Assembly (NCBI GenBank): GCA_920105805.1
Contig: CAKKTI010000131.1
Span: forward strand, 1-45,863
Direction: 5' to 3'
Source of the DNA: Condylostoma magnum
Lineage: Eukaryota; Ciliophora; Heterotrichea; Heterotrichida; Condylostomatidae
Length of the DNA: 45,863 nucleotides
Shown: piece after piece, positions 12,920 through 23,227 of the stretch
How positions within the stretch are numbered: the first letter of the stretch is position 1
How the letters are laid out: each line of letters starts with the position of its first letter
Notes under the pieces: generated by a model
Database searches by the model: none
Told to the model about the DNA's origin: nothing
Seen by the model: only the letters and a program-made list of their open reading frames with translations
Position numbers and translations under genes: made by a program

Positions 12920-13543
12920 TTACCTAAGTGCCGCGAATCTATTCTCCAAAGGATCTTTTTATTCTTCTACTTGATTATTTTACTGCAAATTTCTAACTCC
13001 CGCATTTCCCAGCTATCCTACAATATCAATACCGATTTCACTTAGTACTTAGTTGACAACTTCATCACTCTCCTCAGCTTCCCCTGGATTTTCTAAGGCC
13101 ATGTCCATTGCTTCTCCCATCATTTCTTAAGTCATCTCCATTCTTTCATTTTCTGTAAAGAATTGCTGCATTACATTATTTAGCTCTGGAAGATTCATCT
13201 ATTTATTGAACTATACCATAGCAGTCCCCACAGTTCTCATTGTCTCTCCTATTGATTAAGTAGATTTCATTGTAGTAAGCCTCATCTCCACGCCTTATAG
13301 TTAAGAACGCATTACATAGAATTTTTCTATATTTTTCCTAGTTCTTACTAAGTCTTTAGCTAAAATTCTTACTGAGGGTCCTTGGTTTGACCTGGCGAGT
13401 TTTTTCATCTCTTAGATTAGTTTCTTCTCGGCTGTTTATAAACGAGTACGCTATCTATCTAGTTCTCTTACTCCTCTTCTTATTTAACGTTTGCTTTAAC
13501 GGAGTTACTCGTCAGGTGTTAGTCTGGAACTACTTTAACCCAT
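12920..13543 (-). CDS. VPS2: ESCRT-III subunit VPS2/CHMP2
   Basis: The 207-aa product is colinear with eukaryotic Vps2/CHMP2A: RELDRQRTRLQTAEKKLIQEMKK in the basic helix 1 region, the family signature VRILAKDLVRTR at about residues 60-71, then MKSTQSIGETMRTVGTAM and the acidic EESDEVVNQVLSEIG helix. It ends in DPLENRFAALR, a good match to the C-terminal MI­M1 motif that binds the VPS4 MIT domain. ESCRT-III polymerises on endosomal membranes for multivesicular-body sorting, abscission and membrane repair. In this family the protein normally ends at or within two residues of the MIM1, so the TAA directly after ALR is a homology-anchored stop even though TAA is read as Gln several times upstream, the last time 13 codons earlier. 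Confidence 0.93.
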
Positions 13544-14143
13544 TTTTATTAATAATGCACTTAGGGCTTTAAATAATAGGAGAAAAGAGGAAGTTTTATT
13601 GGATTATAGGGCTTGAGTTAGGTGTTATTGTTAAAAAATATAGAGAATTATTTGAGTACCTGGCTAGTTAAATGATCAGTAGTATATATTGTTTTCTTCT
13701 TTATTATAAAGCTAGTATAAGATTGAATATTAGTAAAAAATTATTACAAGAAATACTTTAAGAAGACCATATAAAATATCATGATTATGTATGTGTAATA
13801 TAGTACAATTAACATTAAATAATTCCTTATAATTGCAAGTACAATTCTTAATAACTCGTGAATTTTGTAAGAGATTAAATGGTCGGAACTGTAAGAAGAT
13901 ATAGAATTTAGTGTCATCTGCATCACAGAGGTAGGAATATGATTAGCTGATAAAAAAGATCATCAAAACTGCGATATAAACAATTTTTCTATGGGTTATA
14001 TTGAGACTATTTTTCTGAGCTTAGTATTTCAGGGGTTAGGCGTTATGATATATGATCGGGAAGGTGGTAAAGGGTGAGGAAATAAAATAAGAATTTAAGT
14101 TTCTAAGAGTAAAAGTACTTCAGAATAGATTAGAATTACCTAA
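13544..14143. other. 600-bp intergenic region between two minus-strand genes
   Basis: This stretch holds the VPS2 promoter and the 3' flank of the WD40 gene. It is AT-rich with a purine-rich segment at about 14040-14090. Translations in all frames look low-complexity and show no conserved motif, and no tRNA-like fold was spotted. I see no gene in it. Confidence 0.55.
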
Positions 14144-15619
14144 CTAAATTTCCCATACTCTTATTTTCTTATCACATCCAGTTGATACTATTAGTTATTC
14201 ACTTCTTGAAATGCAAACTGATAATACCAAACTATCATGTTCACCAATTATTCTGTTTCTGGATGGGTTTTCCAAATCCCATACTTTTACTTTATTTTCC
14301 CATCCGCCTGATACTACTAGTTATTCACTTCTTGAAATGCAAACTTATGATATCTAATCAAAATGTTGGCCAATAATTCTGTTTCTGGATGGATTTTCTA
14401 AGTGCCATACTTTTACATCCTAATCATATCCACCTGATACTACTATTTATTCACTTTCTGAAATGCAAACTGATGATACATAGGCAGAAGATTTACCAAT
14501 AGTTTTGTGTCTAGATGAATTTTATAAGCCCCATACTTTTACCTTATTATCCATTCCACCTGATACTACTATTTATTCACTTTCTGAAATGCAAACTGAT
14601 GATACAAAATAATCATGGTCCCCAATGGTTCTGTTTCTGGATGGATTTTATAAGTCCCATACTCTTACTTAATTATCAAGTCCACCTGATACTACTATTT
14701 ATTCACTTCTTGAAATGCAGACTGATAATACAGTATCACCATGTTGACCAATAGTTCTGTTTCTGGATGGGTTTGATAAGTCCCATACTCTTACCTTTTC
14801 ATCATCTCCGCCTGATACTATCAGCTATTCACTTCTTGAAATGCAAACTGATCTTACCTCACCATAATCATGTTAACCAATTATGCAGTTTCTGGATAGA
14901 TTTTGTAAGTCTCATACTATTACGTTACTATCATATCCCCCTGATACTACTATTTATTCACTTTCTGAAATGCAAACTGAGCCTAAACTATCATCATGTT
15001 GACCAATTATTTTTTATCTCCACTTCCGCTAATTTTACTAGAATTATTTTTGTTGTAATTCTAATTGTCTTGCTTGATGTCTAATTTATTCTACAACTCT
15101 TATTTAATGCACTCTTGAGCACCCCAAAAGCCGTTATAAACTTCTATCAGCTTGTTCTTTCTGATTTGTTCTGATAAAAAGAAATTATCATAATATTTCT
15201 CCAAATGTTTCAAGCTTTACTACCATAAAATCATCAGGATTCACTCTTTATACGATTTCTTAAGCTTAATTACTTTATTCAACCAAACCATCCAAATATG
15301 TCAGATACTTGGCCTTTATCTGATTCTCTCTCATAAAGTCATAAATTAAGGTGTCTATCATAGGTTAGCAAGGAATTGTGAACAATTTGCAAATTTGGAA
15401 GGTACTTTTGAGCTTTAAGAGTGTATCAACTCTTTCTATATTTGTCCATGAAGCTCTTAGGTTGCTATAGGTGAAGATTTAGCCCTTTAGAATGCTTTGA
15501 ACCTCCCTTTTGTCTGGCCATTCCATATTCTGCTGATTTGCTTGGTGGATTTGTTAGAAATCGAAGCCAACAGTCAAGTTTCTGACGATTGGTTCAGTAC
15601 AGCTTTCCATTTTTGACAT
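14144..15619 (-). CDS. Seven-blade WD40 repeat protein with a novel N-terminal region
   Basis: The protein has 491 aa. Residues 1-205 form an alpha-helical region of unknown family, ending in a Gln-rich linker (QARQLELQQ). Residues about 207-491 are seven WD40 repeats of about 41 codons with near-identical cores, each containing SVCIS-R/E-SEQ, VVSGG and V-x-VW-x-L. One blade has its Trp encoded by TGA. The seventh blade ends VWEI directly before TAG, so a complete seven-bladed propeller is made and TAG must terminate there. The repeats are so alike that recent internal duplication or gene conversion is likely. WD40 propellers act as protein-interaction platforms; the partner is not deducible. 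Start choice: MSKMES at 15619, with a second Met at 15610. Confidence 0.85.
14147..14998 (-). repeat. Seven tandem ~123-bp WD40-coding repeats
   Basis: Seven consecutive units of about 41 codons encode the WD40 blades. The most conserved block recurs at about 123-bp spacing as a nearly invariant segment on the + strand (CTTGAAATGCAAAC or CTTTCTGAAATGCAAAC). The DNA-level similarity suggests recent expansion or gene conversion. Confidence 0.85.
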
Positions 15620-17444
15620 AAAATAGATTGGTTTAAAGGCTATTGTAGTATTTTATTTCTTCTAATTGTATTTTGCTGAGATTTTGCTATTTTTCTGATA
15701 AATAATTTACAGCTTATTCTGTATTTAAAGAGATAAAATTAAAAGAATTAAAATGTAGGGTTGATTATTTGTTGTTTTAAATGTTTATATACTAGGAATT
15801 GTGTATTATGGCTTTAAAGCTATTCTGGAGAAATCTATGCTAAAATAAAATTTATCTATATTACAGGAGCTATAAGGCTAATTACTAAAAGATTAGTTGA
15901 ATTAGCGTTAAAATATAAATAGTCTATTTTGGTAGCTTCTATATTATCGTTGTTTATTTACAACTAGAAGACTTAAATCAAGCAAAATCCCTCTGCATTA
16001 TCTTTAATAACTCTAATAATAAATATTCTTATATATTAGATTATAGTGTTAAGTTTTAGGTTGATAGATGTTGCAATTTATTTGTTATATGGGACTTATT
16101 ACTTTTGCATATCTTCTGGCTTAGACTAAAGCTTGCAGCATAATAATCTAAATATTAAAACTATCAAACTTATAATCAATCTAACATATACAATTACTTA
16201 CGTTAACTGCACTTTTAGAGAAAGATGCTAATATTTATTTAGTACCTACCAATTAGTATAACTATTAACTTTTGTTTTTAATTCAATAGCATAAATTGCT
16301 TGATAACTATCTTTACATTTCTGATAACTTTTAAACCCCATTAATTTTAATATTTAAGTAAATTAATTGATTATATTATAGTTTTACGATGAGTTTGTTG
16401 TAAAATGTATTCTTATATATTAACTTTCCAGTTTGTGTAATTAGTATTACAATTCAGCATTTCTTAATTATTATCTTTAAATATTATGTTATTTAACTAT
16501 TTTAATGCAAGCATTTTGTTAAAATACAGGAGTTTAGTTATACTTCCAATAAGCTTACTTTATCAATAAATACATTAACTAATAATTTTAATTAGTCATA
16601 TCTAATTAGCTATTATTGTATCAACATAGATTGCATTAATTAGATATATTAAGCTATTATTATAATTATACATAAATGTATTAAAATTTAGCCAATTAGT
16701 CTTAATTCATTCAATAATATTACTTCATTCATAATTCGCTTAAAGTTCTTAGTCATGGAATTCATACTAAAACTAGTGCATTTTATCGTGTTAAATGATT
16801 CTTCTTCTAAAATTGTATGCACATTGAAATAACCCCCATAACTATAAAGCTTATATAGTCTTAATGTAAAGTTGTCTATGCCATTAATGCACTAATTAAC
16901 TCATCTTATTTCAATCTTTATCAAAATCTCAATTTTCTTCATTTGTATACCAGCATATTAGCTTAAAATTACCATAAATCAAATTAACAAAAATTCTAAC
17001 AAATTTGCAAGAAATTCACCTACAAATACAAGGCAGCATTATATAGAAGAACAAATATAAGAAAGCATAAGTTAGTCTAAAAACAAAGAAAGGAGTAATT
17101 CCTAAAATAAAGGAAATGAGATAAATTCTCATAAAATTTGAGTTTATAAGTAAAACCTTCCCTCAATTGTGCCTAGCATCTTAAAAACTAAACTAGCAAC
17201 TACAAATACACCGGGCTACCCCTGTCGCTCTGATGAAAAATTTTCCATCTTACTATGGATCTACTTAACTTATTAGATTTAAATCAATGTAAAAAAAGGT
17301 ATTAAAGAGCTAAAACTAGCCTTTAAAGCGGCTATTTGAGGCGGAAAATGAATTTGTCTTCAAAAATCCATGAAATTAGTCAGATAATATCTTATATAAA
17401 CCGGTAATACTAGAAAAATTTTGCTTGGTTTATATTAAATATAA
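15620..17444. other. 1.8-kb AT-rich region without a supportable gene
   Basis: This is the longest stretch without a recognised gene. It is very AT-rich, especially 15900-16750, with many TAAT/ATTA runs and no motif from a known family in any frame. A minus-strand frame from an ATG at 17179 down to about 16660 gives a hydrophobic, partly protein-like translation. With all stops readable as sense, open length is not evidence, so I do not call it. The region presumably includes the WD40 gene promoter (left) and the promoter of the gene at 17445 (right). Confidence 0.5.
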
Positions 17445-18053
17445 ATGAAAACTAGGAATAAGACCAGAACTGACACAAGTTATAGATAATATACATTTAA
17501 GGCTAAATAGGATGAGATTTTTAATGATTTAAAACTGTTAGGTTAAACACCAGTTACCAGAAACACCAAAAATTCATAGAATTTAATTCTTCCACAAAAA
17601 CGAACCCGAAGATCCACTAATAAGCCTTCTTTGACATAAAGAGAAAAGGCTATTATAACAGTGCTGGCTAATTTGAACAGTGAGCCCCGCAATACTCAAA
17701 GATACACAAAAGAGCAGCCAAAACCTGTGAAAAGGTAACCGCCTCCCTAAAGAGAGACAGCTTCGATGGATAAGGTACAAAATGCGATGGCTTATCTAGA
17801 ACAAATGCGCTAGCTACAATAACAGACTATGATGAACTACGAATATAGAAATCTAGCCCTAATGGTCTAGCATTTTTAAAATTTTCAATACTACAATACA
17901 ATAGCTCATAGATATTAACAGGGTAGCGTTAATACAAGAACTGACCCCCAACTTAGGTTTGTACAGCATAATATAGACTGAAATAAGAAGCACGGGTCAT
18001 AACATCTTGCAGTAGCTCATGATATTAAAAGGCAGAAGAGTATAAATAAGTAA
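17445..18053 (+). CDS. Basic, Gln-rich protein of unknown function
   Basis: A coherent frame of 202 codons starts in an AT-rich leader (ATAAATGAAAAC). The product is basic and Gln/Asn/Arg-rich: an N-terminal disordered part with KRTRRSTNKPS and PPPQRE, a helical segment about residues 105-150 (MDKVQNAMAYLEQMRQLQQQ) and a short C-terminal tail. A TGA in the tail reads as Trp. Base composition, A-rich leader and codon pattern match neighbouring genes. No family is recognised; it may be a nucleic-acid-binding or structural protein. The stop (TAA at 18051) is chosen because the downstream translation becomes low-complexity. Confidence 0.6.
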
Positions 18054-18291
18054 AAAAATTGTTATTCTTAAAATTATGGGAAATTCTTAAAATTAATTAC
18101 TGTAAGACTACAGGCCTTTTACTTCAAGGGATGCATAAGACTCCTAAGAAATATAAGAAAACTACTAATAAACAGCTGCAATTGATCTTTAAGTACATTT
18201 AATTGAAGATTCTATTGTGATTTAGCACCATGGTAGCTTTTACAGTGCTATTTTTTAGTTTTAAGCGGAAAATGAGTGCAGGATTTCATTG

Positions 18292-18840
18292 ATGATCATG
18301 CCGATAGTATAGTAATTTGATTAAAATTTCAAAAGACTTCGATTTGAGGAATACCAGAGCAAATATCCTATAATAACACAATAATATGCGCAAGGATTTA
18401 ACTAATAGACTAATACAGATGACTTTCAATTTGAGCTATCATAGGAAGACATAGATTATATAAAGAGCTCTTAAAATTACTACGCTTTACTAATCCTTTT
18501 AGTACCTTTTACTCAGACACCCATTACATAGGACAATTCCTTTAGTGAATTGAACTATTGTAGACTGTCCCACGGAGAGTAACTACATTGCAATATAACT
18601 CACTAAATAATCTACAATAAATCCTAAAGCTACACTCTTTCCTCAATATTCGGTAAATTTCACCAGGGAGAAGAATGTTCAATTTGCCTTACCAACTAGA
18701 AAACATGCTGTCTTTTACCTTGCAAGCACATTTGTCTATGTAAGACCTGTGCTGATACAATGCGATCAACAGTAAACAGCCGTTGTCCTATATGTAGAGC
18801 AACAGTAAGAGATGTTTTAATGCTAGAAATTAATTTATAA
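18292..18840 (+). CDS. MGRN1/LOG2-like RING-HC ubiquitin ligase
   Basis: The 182-aa product ends in a C3HC4 RING finger (about residues 123-170): ECSICL, LLPCKHICLCKTCADTMR, then CPICR and VRDVLMLEIN. The LPCKH-x-CLC-x2-CA layout and the hydrophobic tail after CPICR are those of mahogunin (MGRN1)/LOG2 and related ciliate RING proteins. Upstream is a conserved-looking segment, ELSQEDIDYIKSSQNYYALLIL and then ITQDNSFSELNY, probably the substrate-binding half. It is shorter than animal MGRN1, which is over 500 aa. Likely a cytosolic E3 ligase acting with an E2 on membrane-protein or trafficking substrates. The start at ATG 18292 could instead be 18298. Its TAA stop lies 2 bp before the RPN5 start codon. 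Confidence 0.75.
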
Positions 18841-18842
18841 AA

Positions 18843-19997
18843 ATGGCATCATTAGACTAGTTGCTGTAATAAGAGAAGGATGCTAGATAGCAAGAAGAAG
18901 TGAGTGCTGTTCAGTGCGGATAAATTATGTGTTCTATTATTCAATACTTTAAAGACAGAAATGATTATGAGGGAATGTAAGAGATGCTAGTAGCTCTGGC
19001 TAAGAGAAGGCGGTAGCCAAAGCAATCGATTGGGGAAATGGTGAGATTTGCTATGCAGTATTTAGAAGAATTGCCTAAAGGACACCCCTTGTTACACTGC
19101 TTAAGATCGGTGGCTGAAGGGAAGATTTATTTAGAGCAGGAATATGCAAGACTTACTATTATGCTCAGTAAAATCAAGGAGGAGGAAGGAAACCCATTAG
19201 AAGCAAGCAATTTACTGAATGAGGTTTAGATTGAAACATACGGCAGTGTTGAAAAGAGTGAAAAACTTCACTTTTTGCTAAGCTAACTGAGACTACTTAT
19301 TGAGTTGAACGATTTTGTGAGGTTTTAGATTATCAGTAAAAAGGTAAGTCGTAAAATACTAGATGAGCCAGAGTACAAGTAGGAAAAAGTTCAGTTTTTG
19401 GAATTCATGGTCAAATTTTACGATTTTGATAAAAATTATATAGAAGCAGCCCTCTCATACAAAACCATTTACGAAACTAATGATGATTCAGATGCTTTGT
19501 AATAAACAGTACTTTATTTATTACTAGTTCCCCACTCTCCCGAGCAAATTGACCTGTTAAGACGAATAGCTCAAAACCCTCAACTAAACCCATGCTTAAG
19601 CACTCTTTCTAATATTCTACTGGGAAATCAAATAGGCAAAATCCCTGAAGACATACAAACCTTAGCTCTTGATACTGAAAAACAAAAGGTAATAACTTCC
19701 AGGATAAATCAGCATAATATAAGAACTATTTCTAAATACTATACAAAAATTACCTTAGTTAGGGCTTCACAATTGCTTGATTTGACACTAGAAGATGCTG
19801 AAAGGGAGATTAGAGATATGGTGAGCTATGAAGGCTTTAAAGCTAAGATTAATAGACCAGATGGCTGGATTAAGTTTTCTAGGCCTGACAGTACTCATGA
19901 AAGATTGAACTAGTGGGGAAGTGATATTCATACTTTGCTATTAAAGCTAGAGGAAGTAAACCATTTGGTCAATAGAGAGCACATAGTTTTTAATTAG
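18843..19997 (+). CDS. RPN5: 26S proteasome regulatory subunit RPN5/PSMD12
   Basis: The sequence matches RPN5 in order: LAKRRRQPKQSIGEMV, the signature EGKIYLEQEYARLT, VQIETYGSVEKSEK, IISKKVSRK, then HNIRTISKYYTKITL and the PCI/winged-helix end (LLDLTLEDAEREI) at about residues 285-350. RPN5 is a lid scaffold subunit of the 19S regulatory particle that contacts RPN11/RPN8. Compared with human PSMD12, about 45 N-terminal residues are absent if the ATG at 18843 is the start. Conserved sequence (LLQQEKDAR) begins right after this Met, so the start cannot be much later. Three nested stop candidates lie at the end (TAG 19995, TAA 20004, TGA 20013); the first is chosen because human RPN5 ends at an equivalent point. 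Confidence 0.92.
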
Positions 19998-20061
19998 TTT
20001 AGGTAATTAGAATGAATTTATGGAAACAATATTAAGACAATAATAACATTATTTATAACTA

Positions 20062-20967
20062 TTACATTAGGTTAATCTTCGAGACAGAATTATATCTATC
20101 TGTTGCATATTTGTCTCTTATAGCTGTTAAAGTGTGTTTAGAAGCAGCCATGAATAGTATTAGTTACTCTCTAGCACATTAGTACAACTGCTCTTTACTG
20201 TACCCTAGTTACTAGAAGAGTTATACATCAGCTTATCTTTTCATGATTTTAATTGATAAGTAAACTGCACTTGCTGCAATTTCTTAAGGTAGGTATTTTG
20301 TCATTCTGTACTCTAATAAAGGTATTTCTATTAAATACTTAGATAAGTTAGTAGTGATTTAATCTAAACCCATAACTTGTTAAAATCTCTCAAGAAACAG
20401 TAAAGAAGTAGGGACTGTTATTCTAAATTCAAGGCTATTTAAAATCCTAGTTTCCATTCTGTTCATTTCTTATTTGGTATAAGCATTCTCTGTTATTCTC
20501 ATGAAATCTTTTATACTAGGTGGATAGATATCCTCATACTTAGATGCTATATACACGCTAGTTACTCCTAGTAGCTACAAGTCTCTCTTTTATATATCAT
20601 TTTTCTCAAGAAACCTGTCAACTATGTTTATCGTTAAAAACAAAGTTTCATGCTCTAATTTGAACTTGTTATGGACATTTACTATCCAGTCTACAAGTAT
20701 TGCTCGCATTTTGTAATTGATTTCAGTCTGCTATTGTAAGAATTCTTCATTAGGCTGATTCTAAGATTGCTAGATATGCAAGTACTCAAATATTTCTTGT
20801 CCATATTCGTTAAGAAGTAGAGGGTTGTCGTTTGAGAGGTTTTAGTGATAGCTAAGCTATGTGTATCGCTATGTGTGCAGATTTATATCACTTTTTTACT
20901 GTTTAAGATAATGCAGATCTTAATTTTGTGTTTGAGGTAAGTTTTCTTTGTTTGAGATACTTGTCAT
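20062..20967 (-). CDS. Mitotic (A/B-type) cyclin
   Basis: The 301-aa protein has a full double cyclin box. The first box has [57 protein letters not shown] and [18 protein letters not shown], all diagnostic of cyclin A/B. The second box includes [24 protein letters not shown] and the ending [11 protein letters not shown]. The N-terminal 60 residues are Gln/Asn-rich without a clear RxxL destruction box. It would bind and activate a Cdk1-type kinase in the cell cycle. Stop codons are doubled (TAA then TAG at 20059-20064). The nearest upstream sense stop codon is about 35 codons earlier, so this end is well defined. Converges on RPN5. Confidence 0.92.
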
Positions 20968-21165
20968 TTTTTAAAATTATTTCATACCAATTTTTCGAAA
21001 AATTGAAAATGTTGGTACTTAAGAAAAATGTGCCAATTTGAATATATAAGTAGTTATTTAAGACCTATTATACACAATACTACAAAAGAGCTATATATTA
21101 ATACTACCCTAACCTAAAATTTGTTATGAAAAGATATTAATTAGTTTTTGTAAAATTGTATTAAA

Positions 21166-22722
21166 TTATAAGGACATTCTATCGCTTTTAAGTCTATGTG
21201 AAGTATTTAGGCTTTATCTTCCGTTATGGTAAGAAGTATGTAACAATTTTGGTAATTCTGAGCTGGGTCTTGAGGACTATAACCTAGGAGACAATCTAGC
21301 ATTATTCAGATACTGAGTATTCGTTTAATATTTCAAAAATCTTAAATTTTGTAAATCAAATGAAGAACTTATCTTATCAATTAAATTACTTACATTTCTA
21401 TACAACTCAACCCTTGTCTACGTTTGGTTAGCTTAGCTTTTATTCCCCTTTAGTAAACATTTGACAGTTTCCTTCAAAAGCACAGTGCTATTTAACAATT
21501 AAGCTTTGAACTCACTTTAAAAGCTTTTTAAAGGCACAACGTCCTCTTTCTGCACAAAATTATCAACAGCATTTATTATATCCGCTTTATCTGCCTTTGA
21601 GCTTAGTCCATGGGCTACTTCATCCAATCTATTGTGTACCTCTGCTATATTTTAAGTTTACTACTACCGTAGTTCCATAACTTACTTTATTTAGTTTATT
21701 TTACTTCTCTGTGCTTTGGCTAAGCTTCCCACTTTAATCAATTTAGCCTTTAAATCCAGAATCTTTTTGGAAACTTTATCTCTGAATAAGCTAAATTCAT
21801 ATGCATCTTAGTGAGTATCAACAATTTCTTACAGTTAGCTTAAATCTAGCTTAGAACATTTATCACATAAGATCTCATCAAACCTTTCTTATACTTCTTG
21901 GAAAAGGGCTACTTATTGCTCAAAGGATTTCACTTTTTAATCAATTGAATTATTTAGCTGTTATTACTAGATAAAGTGATTCTTCATTTCAGTTATACTG
22001 CATTTTGTGTTTATTTTAGTATCTAGTTTAGAAATTTCCGGCATCCAAGGCTATGCTTCAATTGCCTTTTTGTTATCATTAATGCTCTTTTTAAGTGCCT
22101 ATAGTATTTTTTCTATTTATGCTTTTCTAGTTTTTTCCCGTTAGCTGATATCACTAAATTACCTGTATATTTTACTTAATTCAATTTGCAATTGCTCTAC
22201 ATACACAAAATTTTTTAAGCTTTTACTAATTTCTTCAATTACTTGTAATTTACTGAGTTCTAGCTAGTTCTTATCGATATATTTTCCCTTTTACTCCTAT
22301 ATCATTTTTATCTCATCATTAATATTCTCAATTTCATATTTCTTTACGCATTACTTCAACTTAATTTGAAGATTATTAAGATCTGCAGCCCTAACACACT
22401 TTTCTAGTTAAATTTTGATCTCATCTAAGTCTTAAATATCAGATTTAGCTCTTAAGTCGTGTTTAAGGACTTGAATTTACTTATGATTGTCATCGATTCT
22501 TTTATTCAAGTAGTCAGTTTCTCCCATGGTCTCAAGAATTTAAGTGAATTGCTCTTTTAGCTTATAATTTTAAGTTTCAACTTGAGTTACTTTATACTCC
22601 ATATTGGCAATCTAGGTCCTCAACTCCGTCTGAAATTCTGTTCATTCAGTTTTAAACTCCTTCAAGTAGCTAAGTTATTCCATCTGCAACTTTAATTCCT
22701 ATACTTCTCTTTCTAAGTTCAT
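21166..22722 (-). CDS. Coiled-coil protein (518 aa)
   Basis: A continuous frame begins MNLEREVQELKLQMEQL and runs as heptad-rich helix through most of its length (residues about 1-400). It contains a CDKC motif near residue 290 and a Ser/Arg/Asn-rich, probably disordered tail (LSPRLQSSRPSSELP). One TGA in the first helix reads as Trp. Candidates include a centriolar/ciliary or cytoskeletal rod protein; no named family is recognised. The TAA stop at 21166 follows RLKSDRMSL. The start codon lies only 6 bp from the divergent PEX16 start; a downstream Met (residue 14) is the alternative if promoter space is needed. Confidence 0.72.
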
Positions 22723-22728
22723 TTAAAT

Positions 22729-23208
22729 ATGGAAGCATTAGTACTACTGGGTGGAGTTTCCTCTATAAGCTCTAAAGGGAAATTAGATACTATTATAGCC
22801 TAATTATAATAAACTTTTGATATATTTAGTTAAAGTAGAGTCAAATAATCGACTAATATGAATATCATACTAGCAATAGAGACGCTTAAGCTAATTTTCA
22901 GGTTTTCCAAAAGCCAGAGATAAAAGCGTCCATTAGAACGTTATCAACCTCACCTAAGAAAGTAGATAGGACTGGTGGCAAGAACAATCAGACCGTGAAT
23001 ATACCTGACCCTAATGCTCCTGAGGGGAAGAAGCTCCAAACTAGCCTTTCTAGCAAGTGTTGTACTAGACCTAATAAGTGATAAGCCTTTCTGGGCCCTT
23101 TATCTTATCAGATACCCTATTTTTGATAACATAATGACCAAAATTCTTCCCTCGGTCATATGCAGCTGGATACTAAGCATAAACAAGTACATCACCTACA
23201 TCCTTTAG
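22729..23208 (+). CDS. PEX16: Short peroxisomal membrane-biogenesis protein PEX16
   Basis: The 159-aa frame shows the PEX16 layout in compressed form. A helix AIETLKLIFRF corresponds to the conserved central membrane segment. The C-terminal block follows: RTIRPWIYLTLMLLRGRSSK, VVLDLIS and ALYLIRYPIFDN, matching the family's 'ARP-x-L-x2-L', 'D-x2-S' and 'L-YYLLRSPFYD' elements. The Trp in RPW is encoded by TGA. PEX16 with PEX3/PEX19 inserts peroxisomal membrane proteins and is an integral membrane protein. Typical homologues have about 330-390 aa, so the N-terminal third and the variable middle loop are missing. It ends with a doubled stop TAG TAA, 19 bp from the CFAP298 stop. The assignment rests on remembered family motifs. 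Confidence 0.65.
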
Positions 23209-23227
23209 TAAACAATTTATATACTAC

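Noticed and set aside
12860-12934. Karyorelict-type reading in which only TGA terminates
   Set aside because: VPS2 and the secreted-protein gene would then extend into each other's coding sequence, and VPS2 would run past its terminal MIM1 motif.
14182-15084. Plus-strand hydrophobic repeated open frames
   Set aside because: They are antisense shadows of the WD40 repeats on the minus strand; the minus frame has clear blade motifs and a complete propeller.
16660-17179. Minus-strand frame beginning MLGTIEGRF
   Set aside because: The hydrophobic translation is what AT-rich DNA gives by default; no motif or clear end supports it.
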